Part shown: positions 51,201 to 60,897 of the stretch, piece by piece
How positions within the stretch are numbered: the first letter of the stretch is position 1
How the letters are laid out: every line of letters starts with the position of its first letter
Source of the DNA: Bryobacterales bacterium KBS 96
GTDB lineage: Bacteria; Acidobacteriota; Terriglobia; Bryobacterales; Bryobacteraceae
Direction of reading: 5' to 3'
Length of the DNA stretch: 64,000 nucleotides
Assembly: GCA_000381625.1 (NCBI GenBank)
Contig: KB906767.1
Span: 4,111,304 to 4,175,303, forward strand
The notes under the pieces: model-generated
What the model was told of the DNA's origin: nothing
The model's input: the letters and a program-made list of their open reading frames with translations, nothing else
Database searches by the model: none
Position numbers and translations under genes: made by a program

Positions 51201-54200
51201 TCATTGCCCGGTGTTACTGAACGTCAACGAGAGTATATTCTGGGTTGCGCTCAGGCCGCCGGTCCCGGCGGTGAAACCCATGAAGGCATAGTTGCCTCCG
51301 ACCGCTTGGGGAATATTGATCGGGAACGACGCCGTATACGTCAGCGCCTGGTTATTCACGTCCGTGATCGTGGCGCCGAGCGTAGTTCCATCGTAGGTTA
51401 GGTGAACTGCAAAGGTGTCGCCGCTGTGCAGATTGAGTCCAGTCGGAGTCAAGTCCAGGGAAGGCGACGTTGGAGACGCGCCTCCGGTGAAGATCCCGAT
51501 CGAGTTGACGCCCTCGCCGCTGTTATCAAAAAGGTCGAATTTGAGGGCCACGCTCTGCCCGATACCGGTGCCGAGGCCGTTATACGGATCGCTTCCATAT
51601 CCCAGGCCTCCACCCAACCCGCCAAGTGCTTGCGGGCCGGTGTTCTGCAGCACGAAGGCGAAGCCGTCCGCTTGAGCGTTCGACAACTGGAAACGAAAGT
51701 CGGCGGTGAAGTTCTCAACGTTTACCGGTGTGTTGAAATAAGCGCTGCGCGCTTCGTATCCTCCGCCGTCTGTGAGTTGAAGATTCCCGCCGTTGACGCT
51801 GGCGCCGTTGTTCAGAACCATTGCGGCCGAATTGAAGCCGGTCGGGAAGTAGGGCGACGGGCTGAAATTCCAGTTCAGGATTTCCTGGATCGCCGAATTG
51901 GCCCCGGTTCCTGCGGTGAATCCGACATACGCTGTTGGGCCGCCTACGTTCGCCGGAATGTCCACCGTGAAATTGGTGGAGAATGTCTTGGTCGGATCGT
52001 TCGTGTCCGTGATCTTCATCGCCAGTACGGAACCGTCATAGGTCAACCGGACCTTGTAAATGTGTCCGTTGTGCAGGTCAATTCCCTGATTCGTCAGATC
52101 GATCGACGGCGAGGTAGGACTCGCCCCGTTCAGAAACAGACCTGTCGTGTTCGTTCCTTCACCGGAGTTGTCGAACAGATCGAATTTAATCGCGACGCTA
52201 TTCGGTATGTTCCGCTCGGTGTAGCTGATATGGTAATTCGGCTCAGGACCATAGCCGAGCCCGCCGCCGAGCGATCCCACTGCGGTCGGGTCGCTTCCCT
52301 GGATCGTGAATGTGAAGCCATCGGCCCCGGCCCAACTGAGCTGGAATTCAAAATCCGTCGTGAAATGCTGGATGTTTACAGGCGATGTATAGAATGCGCT
52401 GCGCGCCTCCCCATTGCCGCCATCCGTCAGTTGCAATCGGTTGCCGCTGATTGTGGCGCCGCCGTTCAGCGACAGTCCCGCTGCCGAAAAGCCGTTTGTA
52501 AATTCCGGCGCCGGCGGCGTGGAGGACGATTCCACTGTGAAGAACGCCGAGGCAACCGGACTTGGCGAGAAACCGCTTCCCGTCGCAAACGCATGAATGC
52601 TGGTGGGACCCGAGATCTCGATCGCTCCGTTGTACACCGGCGACGATGTGCTCGGAATGGAGCCGTCCGTAGTGTAATAAATGGTCGCGCCTTGCGAACT
52701 CTCGGATAGCGTGATCGATTGAGGCGAATTGAAAACCGTTCCGGCCGGTGCGCTGAAAGTTGGCGCGGCGGCGGGAGGATTGCCGGTTCCCTGAGACGAC
52801 AGCAAGCCGTACACCGTCACGCTATTCAGACCGGGCACGAATACTCTTCCGTCCGTCACGATGGGATTTGTGAACTTGACGGCATAGGCCGGGACATCGC
52901 GCGAATTAGGAGCATCGTTGCTGCTGTAAAGCCTGTTTGCCAGATTCCCGGCATCGTAAGCGTACAGAACGGCCGGCCCGTTCCCTCTGGCCGAGTTATC
53001 GATCGCCCAAACGACGCCATTCGAAGCGCCGCTCGCGGAAACTACCGGACTGGTTCCACTTGTCGTATAGTTCGTGCCGTAGTGATCCGCCGACTGCGAA
53101 ACCGGGTTCCACGAAAGTTGCCCGTTACTGAGGGTATAGGCCGCTAACACGTTGCCGTCCGCCCCGACATACAGCGTGTTGTTGAAGAGCGCGAAGCTAT
53201 TGTGAAGTGTGGTGCCCGCAAAGATCGTCTGCACGTTTGCGTTTGCAGTCGGGTTGTAGCCGCTCATTGAATCCCGGTTGAGTAAATAAATGTTTCCGGC
53301 TTTATCCGACGACACCAGCAAATGGGGGTACGGACCGGGTTGATCGGGCAGCACGATGGCCGATCCAACACCGGTGTCCAGATCGCCGGCATTTAACTTG
53401 TCCTGGTCGTTGGCCATGAAGAAATCGCCAAACTGGATTCCGGAGTTAGTGCTGAGCCGCAGCACCGCCTCGCCGTAATTGTTATTTGTGGGATCCGACG
53501 TTCCGTTCCCCGCCGCCAGAAATAGATTGCCCTTATTGTCCGTCGAAATCGCTCCGCCCGCCATCCAGATGCCGCCGCCCCATCCATTGGGAGTGGTGCA
53601 ATACACGCCCACCTGCTGGCTGATATTGGACGCTTGATAGCCGAGTACCCATCCGTGATAGTTGCCCATATCTCCGTGCGCGGCCCATGCAATGTAAACC
53701 ACGCCGTTCACCAGCGTGAGCGCTGCCCGCTGATGCTCGCGCATCGGGTCGAAATTCATCGTTCCATTTGAACTTCCCGCGCCGTTTCCCGGCACGGAGG
53801 CTCGAATCACCGTGGGGCCGTTCATCTTTTCGGCCCCGGTCCCCAGATCCAGCGCGTGTAGTTCCTGGACGTAACTAACGGCCCCTCCGGATGTGTGCTT
53901 AGTTAGAGAAACGAGATAGAGAGTGTTACTCGCCGGGTCAATCACAGGCGTACCGGTAATTCCGATCTCAGGCACAATGTCGGAAGTGGCCACATCTGTA
54001 TATGGCACCGTCGTAACGCCATTCGCCGGATCGATGAACGATACCTTCCAGAGATATCCTTGGGCGGGATTGTTGCCGTCCGCATCGAAGGCATACACGC
54101 TGTCATGCTCAGTCGCAACGTAAATAACGTTGTGAACTCCCTGACCCGGGACATTAACCTGCGTCTTATAAAGAGGCTGTGTATACGTGAATCCGTCGGT

Positions 54201-54431
54201 AGGAAAGCTGTATAGTTTTCCAAATGTCTGCTGATTTACGTTTTGTGGCGTCAGCACATATTCGGACGCATTCAGGCCTGTCCGGGCATTGTCGTATTTG
54301 TACGTCAATACATCGGTCGCATGCGCGATTCCGCAGCCGAAAACGGCGAGCAGCGCAACCGGCGCGAACACACGTGCCGCGAGAGAACTGTTTCGCGATT
54401 GTCTGGCGTGAAGGGGGTAGGACTGAGTCAT
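51201..54431 (-). CDS. Secreted beta-propeller protein with Chb/Hex-type domain and two L-type lectin domains
   Basis: A 1076-residue exported protein. The signal region is about 10-40 (ARVFAPVALLAVFGCGIAHA). Residues about 42-555 are a PQQ-like/WD-type propeller (YKYDNARTGLNASE, IYVATEHDSVYAFDADG, repeated GTPVID and VYVG-like strands) without the PQQ-enzyme active-site motifs. A chitobiase C-terminal-like domain spans about 560-635 (TIYYTTDGSIPSTSSPVY). Two L-type lectin-like domains follow (about 638-858 and 859-1076). Each begins with a GF...LQLTDGG segment and carries FDLFDNSGEG, the likely Ca/Mn-binding region, and YVGFTAGTG or FMGFTAGTG near the end. The two are clear tandem duplicates. 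It is probably a carbohydrate-binding surface protein. ATG 54431 follows GGAGCG. Confidence 0.86.
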   Translation of the reverse strand: MTQSYPLHARQSRNSSLAARVFAPVALLAVFGCGIAHATDVLTYKYDNARTGLNASEYVLTPQNVNQQTFGKLYSFPTDGFTYTQPLYKTQVNVPGQGVHNVIYVATEHDSVYAFDADGNNPAQGYLWKVSFIDPANGVTTVPYTDVATSDIVPEIGITGTPVIDPASNTLYLVSLTKHTSGGAVSYVQELHALDLGTGAEKMNGPTVIRASVPGNGAGSSNGTMNFDPMREHQRAALTLVNGVVYIAWAAHGDMGNYHGWVLGYQASNISQQVGVYCTTPNGWGGGIWMAGGAISTDNKGNLFLAAGNGTSDPTNNNYGEAVLRLSTNSGIQFGDFFMANDQDKLNAGDLDTGVGSAIVLPDQPGPYPHLLVSSDKAGNIYLLNRDSMSGYNPTANANVQTIFAGTTLHNSFALFNNTLYVGADGNVLAAYTLSNGQLSWNPVSQSADHYGTNYTTSGTSPVVSASGASNGVVWAIDNSARGNGPAVLYAYDAGNLANRLYSSNDAPNSRDVPAYAVKFTNPIVTDGRVFVPGLNSVTVYGLLSSQGTGNPPAAAPTFSAPAGTVFNSPQSITLSESSQGATIYYTTDGSIPSTSSPVYNGAIEISGPTSIHAFATGSGFSPSPVASAFFTVESSSTPPAPEFTNGFSAAGLSLNGGATISGNRLQLTDGGNGEARSAFYTSPVNIQHFTTDFEFQLSWAGADGFTFTIQGSDPTAVGSLGGGLGYGPEPNYHISYTERNIPNSVAIKFDLFDNSGEGTNTTGLFLNGASPTSPSIDLTNQGIDLHNGHIYKVRLTYDGSVLAMKITDTNDPTKTFSTNFTVDIPANVGGPTAYVGFTAGTGANSAIQEILNWNFSPSPYFPTGFNSAAMVLNNGASVNGGNLQLTDGGGYEARSAYFNTPVNVENFTADFRFQLSNAQADGFAFVLQNTGPQALGGLGGGLGYGSDPYNGLGTGIGQSVALKFDLFDNSGEGVNSIGIFTGGASPTSPSLDLTPTGLNLHSGDTFAVHLTYDGTTLGATITDVNNQALTYTASFPINIPQAVGGNYAFMGFTAGTGGLSATQNILSLTFSNTGQ

Positions 54432-55279
54432 GTCGCTCCAACTGATTATGTATCTATACTGGGACGCTTTTGCAAAAGAACGATTACACATTTGTTACAT
54501 ATCTGCGGTTTTAGGCCGAAAGTTTGTCCTCATCCCGGAATGCGTAACAACTATCGGGATTGGCTCGTGATTACCAGGCGTCAATGCTGAGATTCAACGG
54601 CTGTCGAAGTTGAGGAAGGGCGCGAACGCGATACGCCGAACCCAAAATACTCCGTGCGCGAGCAAATTCAGGCAATCAGCCCGAAAAATCCTCACAATTG
54701 GAATAAAACGCCAGGAGGACCACGCTTGCCAGGAAGACGGCAAAACCGGATCTGGCGGCTCGGCTTCCTGGAAGACAGGTCGGAACGCCTGCTCCACCGC
54801 TCCGCCGTGTAGACCGGGATATCTCGTACTGGAAGATATAGAACCAAATAGTGCTCCAGGAGTTCGCGTCGCCAGACGGCGAGAAACGCAAATCGGATGT
54901 GAGGCCCGAACGACTGGCATCTGACGATGCCAATCCTCCTCCGCTCTGGACCCATTGTAAGCGGAAAGCGAATGAATGGGCATTTAACTCCGTCGATTCA
55001 GACGAAAAATACCGACATGATTCCAATCCAGCGCGAGAATCGGCAATTTCTATCCAAAACGACTCCAAGTAGCCGGCCTAACCGCTCGCTCAATCGAGAT
55101 GATCTGCCATTTTGGTTACCCAAACAACAACCGTTAGATAAATTAAACATGCTCTTGCCGATCGCATTCACCGGTTCGCGAAAATCGACGGTGCACTAAC
55201 CCGGCGGTAGCATGGTTTAGATAACGGGTTGGAAGTCCGCCACTTCAGCCATCCCGCCGCTTTGCGCAGGCGGATTTCG
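54432..55279. other. Long non-coding stretch upstream of the cobalt/nickel transporter
   Basis: About 850 bp without a supported gene. A cobalamin or NiCo riboswitch was looked for before the CbiM start and not seen; the short inverted pair AACCCG/CGGGTT (about 55198-55228) is too weak. A sequence at 54715-54815 looks like an interspersed repeat. Confidence 0.45.
54726..54815. repeat. Candidate interspersed repeat unit
   Basis: On the minus strand this reads as GCGGAGCAGGCGTTCCGACC followed by an inverted pair CCAGGAAG/CTTCCTGG. Translations of it (VEQAFRP or GGAGVPT) recur, as far as I remember, in spurious proteins of many acidobacterial genomes. Only one copy is in this window. Confidence 0.35.
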
Positions 55280-57181
55280 ATGCATATTCCAGACGGTTAC
55301 CTGAGTCCCTCCACTTGCGGTGTAATGTATTTCCTCGCGCTGCCGTTCTGGTCTGGCGCGCTGATCCGCTTGAAAGCCGTTCTTTCGACCCGGGTGGTTC
55401 CGCTGTTATCGCTGTTCGCGGCCTTTTCGTTCGTCGTGATGATGTTCAATCTCCCGCTTCCGGGGGGCACGACCGGACACGCAGTAGGTATGGGTATCGC
55501 AACGATCGTCCTTGGCCCGGCGGCATCCATACTGGCTATCTCGATTGCGCTTCTGGTGCAGGCATTGTTTTTCGGCGATGGGGGAATCAGCACCTTCGGC
55601 GCCAATTGTTTCAACATGGCGATCGCCGGCTCGCTCGTCGCCTACGCCGTGTACCGTCTGGTGGGAGCCGGAGCCAGCCTCACGGCAAGGCGGAGGGTGT
55701 TTGCGGCGGGCGTGGCCGGCTATATCGCCATTAACGTTTCTGCTCTGCTGGCCGCTATCGAATTTGGCATTCAGCCTGCCCTGTTTCGAGACGCATCGGG
55801 CGCGCCACTTTACTGCCCGTATCCCTTGAGTGTTTCAATTCCCGCGATGATGATTGGCCACCTGACATTTGCGGGCCTCGCGGAATTGATCGTGACGGCC
55901 GGTCTAGTTTCGTATTTGCAACGAGCCGATCCCTCGCTGCTGCGTATCACCGCTCCGGAAGCGCCCGATCGCGACTCTCCGCGCGAAGCGGGCGAAGCTG
56001 TGCGTTGGCCCGCCGCTCGCAAGCTATGGCTGATTCTGGCAATCGTTCTGGTCATCACTCCCTTGGGCATCGTCACCGCCGGCAGCGCTTGGGGGGAGTG
56101 GTCCGCGCAGGATTTCGAAAACCCAGGTGCCCGGCGTGAGATGGCGGCAGCGTCGCGAAATCAGGCCCCGCCCTCCCAGGCGCCCAAAGGTCTTCAGAGA
56201 TTGTCCTCTCTCTGGACCGCTCCGATTTCGGGTTATGCCCCGAGATTCGTAAAAAACGCCTACTTCGGCTATTTTGCTTCGGCAATGACGGGCGTAGGAA
56301 TTATTATTCTGTTCGTTCTGTTCTTGAGCCGTGTTTTCCGGGCACGCGCGCCGAACCCGAAGCGGCAGCGCGCAAGCTTTCTGGAAAAGACCATGTCCGG
56401 TTTCATCCGCGCAACACAGCACGCAATCTTCGCGGAGGACCTGGCGCGATCCGATGGTTTGCTGCAACGCTTCGATCCGCGCGTGAAACTCACCGGGACA
56501 CTGGCGCTGATCGTCGCATGCGTGGCCTCCAGACGGTTGATCGTGCTGGCCGCGCTCTTGTTATTCGCCTGTCTACTGGCGTTTCTTTCACATGTGCCGT
56601 TGAAAACGCTATTAGTTCGCGTTTGGCTGGCCGTATTAGGATTCACCGGCCTGATCGCATTGCCCGCCGTCTTTTTAACTCCTGGGGTCATGCTGGCGCG
56701 CGTTCCCGTCGTGGATTGGCCAATTACCGTGCAGGGGCTCAGAACCGCCGCGTTCCTCATTCTGCGTGCGGAAACGGCCGGCACTTACTCGCTTCTCCTG
56801 ATCCTATGCACGCCCTGGATACGGGTCCTGAAATCGCTGCGTTTTTTCCGGGTCCCGGCCTTATTTGTGCTGATTGTCGGGATGACCTATCGATATTTGT
56901 TTTTGTTGTTGCAGATAGCGGAGGAAATGTTCGAGGCCCGTCGCGCGCGGCTGGTCGGCGTTCTGCAACCGTCCGAACGGCGCCGTTTGCTGGCCGGGAC
57001 CGCCGGCGTGCTTTTGGACAAGAGCCTGCAGTTGAGCTCCGAAGTACACGCCGCCATGCAGGCCCGCGGCTATCGTGGAGAAGTGCATCTCCTCGAGGAC
57101 ATACGCATGCTGCCGGCGGATTGGCTCCGGCTTGGAGCGGCAGCCGGCATTTCCGTCCTCGCGATCTGGTTCGGCCGATGA
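55280..57181 (+). CDS. Fused CbiM-CbiN-like-CbiQ cobalt/nickel ECF transporter
   Basis: A 633-residue membrane protein in which the substrate-binding and transmembrane subunits of a group I ECF transporter are one chain. Residues 1-235 are CbiM/NikM: it starts MHIPDGYLSP, and Met1, His2 and His67 (in TGHAVG) are the expected Co/Ni ligands. Residues about 260-345 resemble the CbiN/NikN (PDGLE) part with two membrane helices and a periplasmic loop with GSAWGEW. Residues about 385-633 are CbiQ, with GMTYRYLFLLLQIAEEM and the QARGYRG-type coupling motif. The next gene, CbiO, overlaps by 4 bp. Co versus Ni cannot be decided from sequence; no cobalamin genes are nearby. Confidence 0.9.
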   Translation: MHIPDGYLSPSTCGVMYFLALPFWSGALIRLKAVLSTRVVPLLSLFAAFSFVVMMFNLPLPGGTTGHAVGMGIATIVLGPAASILAISIALLVQALFFGDGGISTFGANCFNMAIAGSLVAYAVYRLVGAGASLTARRRVFAAGVAGYIAINVSALLAAIEFGIQPALFRDASGAPLYCPYPLSVSIPAMMIGHLTFAGLAELIVTAGLVSYLQRADPSLLRITAPEAPDRDSPREAGEAVRWPAARKLWLILAIVLVITPLGIVTAGSAWGEWSAQDFENPGARREMAAASRNQAPPSQAPKGLQRLSSLWTAPISGYAPRFVKNAYFGYFASAMTGVGIIILFVLFLSRVFRARAPNPKRQRASFLEKTMSGFIRATQHAIFAEDLARSDGLLQRFDPRVKLTGTLALIVACVASRRLIVLAALLLFACLLAFLSHVPLKTLLVRVWLAVLGFTGLIALPAVFLTPGVMLARVPVVDWPITVQGLRTAAFLILRAETAGTYSLLLILCTPWIRVLKSLRFFRVPALFVLIVGMTYRYLFLLLQIAEEMFEARRARLVGVLQPSERRRLLAGTAGVLLDKSLQLSSEVHAAMQARGYRGEVHLLEDIRMLPADWLRLGAAAGISVLAIWFGR

Positions 57182-57999
57182 ACGCAAACCGGCCAAATTC
57201 CCCCGTTTTTCACCTGGAAGATGTTGTTTTCCGGTATGGCGCGGTAACGGCGCTCGATGGATTTTCTTTCCAAGTGAACCACGGTGAAAGCGTTGCCCTG
57301 CTCGGCGCAAACGGATGCGGGAAATCGACGCTGCTGCGTATTCTGGCAGGTCTTTCGTTCCCTGCCGCCGGCCGCGTCACGTTTTGCGGCCAGGCGCTCA
57401 CGGCGGAGCGCCTGGCGGACGCTTCCTTCTCAACCCAGTTCCGCAGGAGAGTGGGATTGCTCTTCCAAAATTCCGAGGTGCAGCTTTTCAACGCCACCGT
57501 CTTCGATGAATTGGCGTTCGGCCCACTTCAACTCGAATGGCCCCGCGATCGAATCCGCAAAACGATTTCCGATCTGCTGGAGGTAATGGGCATCGCCCAT
57601 TTGAAGGACCGCGCCCCGCACCGGCTCTCTGGAGGCGAAAAAAAGCGGGTAGCTCTGGCTTCGGTGCTGATCCTCGATCCCGATATCTTATTGCTGGACG
57701 AGCCCACCGCCGCGCTCGATCCCGCGAGTCAGAGCCAGATTTTCGATTTGTTGATTTCCTGGCGAAATAGCGGCCGGACCGTTATCCTTGCCACTCACGA
57801 TCTCGATAATCTGGAAGATATTGCCGGCCGGTGCGCCGTTTTCGATCGGGGCCGGATTGTGGCGGAAGGCGCTCCCCTCGATATTCTTCACGATGTCGCC
57901 CTGCTCGAGCGCATTCAGCTCGTGCGTCCGCATCACCATAAACACGAACCCGGCGCCGCTCAGCCGCATCCGCATCCTCATCTTCATACCGGCGAATAG
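57178..57999 (+). CDS. cbiO: CbiO-type cobalt/nickel ECF transporter ATPase
   Basis: A 273-residue ATP-binding subunit. Walker A GANGCGKST (about 43-51), Q-loop in LLFQNSE, ABC signature LSGGEKKRVALASVL, Walker B ILLLDEPTAALDP and switch His in ILATHDLD are present. The C-terminal about 24 residues are very rich in His (HHHKHE, HPHPHLH), not needed for catalysis, and likely bind the metal ion. ATG 57178 overlaps the stop of the fused permease gene (ATGA), so the two are translationally coupled. As only one ATPase gene is present it should act as a homodimer. Confidence 0.93.
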   Translation: MNANRPNSPVFHLEDVVFRYGAVTALDGFSFQVNHGESVALLGANGCGKSTLLRILAGLSFPAAGRVTFCGQALTAERLADASFSTQFRRRVGLLFQNSEVQLFNATVFDELAFGPLQLEWPRDRIRKTISDLLEVMGIAHLKDRAPHRLSGGEKKRVALASVLILDPDILLLDEPTAALDPASQSQIFDLLISWRNSGRTVILATHDLDNLEDIAGRCAVFDRGRIVAEGAPLDILHDVALLERIQLVRPHHHKHEPGAAQPHPHPHLHTGE

Positions 58000-58014
58000 C
58001 GCGCCGGGGCTTGA

Positions 58015-58413
58015 TTACGGCTTCTCTTGGCTCTTCACGAAATTCAAGATGTCGAAATGCCGGACTTCGCGGTCTGGGAAGAAACTGTTGATCGCGTCCT
58101 GCTCGTCGTCGAACACCTCGAAGATGGTCGTCAACTTCGTCAGGACCAGCAACTCAATATGACGTTTCGATAAATTCAGAAGCTTAAGCGCCCCGCCCTG
58201 CTTCTGAATCCCGGTGAAGCACATCACCATGGTGCCGAGGCCCGTGCTGTCGATGAACTCCACTCGCTTCAGGTTCAAAATAATGTTGAGTCGTTTCCGA
58301 TCGGCCAGCTCGACGACTCGCTCGCGAAGCGAACTCGAATCCGTGCCGGCAACCAGCCGTCCATCGAGATCGAGGATAGTAAGCCCTTCGACGTCTCGCT
58401 GGGCGATATTCAT
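58015..58413 (-). CDS. STAS-domain anti-sigma-factor antagonist
   Basis: A 132-residue SpoIIAA/RsbV-like protein. The STAS fold shows VEGLTILDLDGRLV as first strands and FIDSTGLGTMVM (about 53-64), whose Ser is the usual phosphorylation site for a partner kinase. About 25 residues extend past the fold. It lies at the 3' side of the cbiO gene, convergent with it and divergent from fadN. No RsbW-like kinase or phosphatase is adjacent, so its partner is elsewhere. Confidence 0.88.
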   Translation of the reverse strand: MNIAQRDVEGLTILDLDGRLVAGTDSSSLRERVVELADRKRLNIILNLKRVEFIDSTGLGTMVMCFTGIQKQGGALKLLNLSKRHIELLVLTKLTTIFEVFDDEQDAINSFFPDREVRHFDILNFVKSQEKP

Positions 58414-58569
58414 TGCCGCCAGTTTACCAACCTGCTGGCGACGTGGTTTCGATGCGCAGGGCTTTGCTCACAACCGGCTGGACTCCGGCTCGCAATTCGA
58501 TACACTTTCGCATAGCCGCCAAAACGATGGCCGGCGCACCGCGCGTCAGCCGGCGAGGACTCTCAAGAA

Positions 58570-60894
58570 ATGCGATCCATTCAACGCGTCGCCGTACTCG
58601 GCTCAGGCACAATGGGCTCACGCATCGCAGCTCACTTTTCGAACGCCGGAATCCCCGTTATTTTGCTGGACCTTGCCGCGGATGGCCCAGACCGCAACGC
58701 CCTGGCCCGCAAAGGCATTGAGAACGCACTGAAGCAGAAGCCAACGGCGTTCTTTGTCCCACAGAACACGCGCCTGATTCAAGCTGGCAATTTCGAGGAT
58801 GACCTGCAATTGATCCCATCGTGCCAGTGGGTGATTGAGGCCGTCACGGAAAACCTCGATATCAAGAGAGCGATCTGGAGCAAGGTGGACGAGTGCCGGG
58901 CGCCGGATGCTATTTTGTCAACGAATACGAGCGGCATTCCGCTTGCGCAGATCTCGCGGGATTTCGATGACGGCTTTCAGCGTCAATTTCTCGGCGCCCA
59001 CTTCTTTAATCCGCCTCGTTACCTGCATCTGCTCGAGGTGATTCCCGGCGCCCAAACCGATCCCGGCATTTTACGCTTCGTTACGGAATTCGGCGAAAAC
59101 GCGCTCGGCAAGGGCGTGGTCCTTTGCAAAGATACGCCCAACTTCATTGCGAACCGGATCGGCAGCTTCTTCGGATCGGCGGTCGTGCGGACCATGATGG
59201 AAGGCAATTACACAATCGAAGAAGTGGATGCGCTCACGGGGCCGCTAATCGGGCTGCCGAAAAGCGCCTCCTTCCGCTTGTTCGACATCATCGGCCTCGA
59301 CGTCTGGGCGTTTGTGGCGAAAAATCTATATGAAGCCGTGCCTGGTGATCCGTGGCGCGAATGGTTTGTGCCGCCGCCGTTCCTTCAAACCATGATCGAG
59401 CAAGGTTGGATCGGCGAGAAGCGCGGACAGGGGTTCTACAAACGCGTCGGCCCGGACAAGCAAATCCACGCGATCGATTGGAAGACCTTCGCTTACCATC
59501 CGGTTCGCAAGGCCAGTTTTGAATCCGTCGAGGTGGCCCGGACGATTCCCGCTCTTGACGAGCGCATCCGAAAGCTTGTCGCCGGCACGGACCGCGCGGG
59601 TTCGTTTCTGTGGAAGGTGCTCAAGAGTGTATTTCTGTACTCTACGGAGATGGTCGGCGAGATCTCCGACCGGATCGTTGAAATCGATCGGGCGATGCGT
59701 TGGGGCTACGGCCACAAGCTCGGTCCGTTCGAGTTTTGGGATGCGCTCGGGTTCAACGATGTAGCCGAGCGGATGCTCGCCGAGGAAACGACTCTGCCGG
59801 AATCGATACAGCGTATGCGAGCGGAGGGCGCACGATCGTTCTATCGCCCTGCCGACCGGCTGGATTTTCCACATACGGAATATTTCGATCTCGCCAGGTC
59901 GGTCTATCAGCCGCTCGAAGCACGCCCCGGCGTCATCGTGCTCGGCGACATGAAGCGGGCCCGGGGAGTTGTCGAGAAGAATGCCGGAGCGTCTCTGATT
60001 GATATCGGGAATGGCGTGCTTTGCCTGGAGTTTCACAGCAAAATGAACGCTATCGGCGAAGATGCGCTGCGGATGATCGACAAGGCTATCCAGCTTTTGC
60101 CGGAGCGGTTCGATGCAATGGTAATTGCAAATGAAGGAGAAAATTTCAGTGTTGGCGCCAATCTGGTTCTGCTGCTGACTGCCGCGCAGGCGGGCGAATT
60201 CGACGAGCTGGAACAAACCATCGACCATTTCCAACAGTGCATGCTCCGCATCAAATATGCGCCAAGGCCGGTGGTTGCAGCCGTTTTCTCCCGGGCCCTG
60301 GGCGGGGGTTGTGAAATAGTGCTGCAGAGCCATGCGGTGCAGGCCTCCGCCGAGACCTACATCGGTCTTGTCGAAGTCGGCGTCGGCTTGATTCCAGCCG
60401 CGGGCGGGTGCAAGGAGATGACGCTTCGGTTTGACGATTCAATGAAAGCATTTGAGTTGATCGGCCAAGCCAAGGTTTCGGGAAGCGCCGTTGAAGCGCG
60501 CCAGTTGGGTTTCTTGCGTGCGACCGACCGGATCGGTATGAATCCCGAGTTGCTGATTGGAGATGCGAAGGAGCTTGCGTTGCAGCTTGCCCGGACGTAC
60601 CGCCCCGGTTTCCCCAGAACGGATATTCCCGCTGGCGGTGATGCTGCTTATGCGAAAATGCGCCTGGCTGCGTGGTCCCTTCGCGAGAGCGGCATGATCG
60701 GCGATCACGATTTTACAATCGGCGAAAAGCTTGCATTCGTGCTCAGTGGTGGCCGCGTCACTTCCGGCGCGCAGGTCAGCGAACAGAACCTGCTCGATCT
60801 CGAGCGTGAAGCATTTTTAAGCCTGTGCGGCATGTCCAAAACCCAGGAGCGGATTCAGTACATGCTAAAGACCGGCAAGCCTTTGAGGAATTAG
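58570..60894 (+). CDS. fadN: 3-hydroxyacyl-CoA dehydrogenase/enoyl-CoA hydratase (FadN type)
   Basis: A 774-residue beta-oxidation enzyme. The dehydrogenase part comes first: NAD motif VLGSGTMGSRIA (about 9-20), catalytic His in GAHFFNPPRYLHL, EVIPG and the C-terminal HCDH domains with GQGFYKR. The enoyl-CoA hydratase part is C-terminal (about 480-660), with SRALGGGCEIVL as oxyanion hole and YIGLVEVGVGLIPAAGG holding a catalytic Glu. The order (dehydrogenase before hydratase) is that of Bacillus FadN, not E. coli FadB. fadA follows after 3 bp and fadE after that, as in the Bacillus fadNAE operon. It is divergent from the STAS gene. Confidence 0.93.
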   Translation: MRSIQRVAVLGSGTMGSRIAAHFSNAGIPVILLDLAADGPDRNALARKGIENALKQKPTAFFVPQNTRLIQAGNFEDDLQLIPSCQWVIEAVTENLDIKRAIWSKVDECRAPDAILSTNTSGIPLAQISRDFDDGFQRQFLGAHFFNPPRYLHLLEVIPGAQTDPGILRFVTEFGENALGKGVVLCKDTPNFIANRIGSFFGSAVVRTMMEGNYTIEEVDALTGPLIGLPKSASFRLFDIIGLDVWAFVAKNLYEAVPGDPWREWFVPPPFLQTMIEQGWIGEKRGQGFYKRVGPDKQIHAIDWKTFAYHPVRKASFESVEVARTIPALDERIRKLVAGTDRAGSFLWKVLKSVFLYSTEMVGEISDRIVEIDRAMRWGYGHKLGPFEFWDALGFNDVAERMLAEETTLPESIQRMRAEGARSFYRPADRLDFPHTEYFDLARSVYQPLEARPGVIVLGDMKRARGVVEKNAGASLIDIGNGVLCLEFHSKMNAIGEDALRMIDKAIQLLPERFDAMVIANEGENFSVGANLVLLLTAAQAGEFDELEQTIDHFQQCMLRIKYAPRPVVAAVFSRALGGGCEIVLQSHAVQASAETYIGLVEVGVGLIPAAGGCKEMTLRFDDSMKAFELIGQAKVSGSAVEARQLGFLRATDRIGMNPELLIGDAKELALQLARTYRPGFPRTDIPAGGDAAYAKMRLAAWSLRESGMIGDHDFTIGEKLAFVLSGGRVTSGAQVSEQNLLDLEREAFLSLCGMSKTQERIQYMLKTGKPLRN

Positions 60895-60897
60895 TTT

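Noticed and set aside
51402-52709. 435-codon open frame on the plus strand
   Set aside because: It is antisense to the lectin-propeller gene, has Arg/Val/Gly-rich composition typical of reverse-complement frames and lacks domains.
55200-55279. Possible cobalamin or nickel/cobalt riboswitch before the CbiM fusion
   Set aside because: No B12-box-like sequence or consistent multi-stem structure could be identified by eye.
59326-60333. 335-codon frame antisense to fadN
   Set aside because: It is fully inside a well-supported gene; no start signal or recognisable domain.
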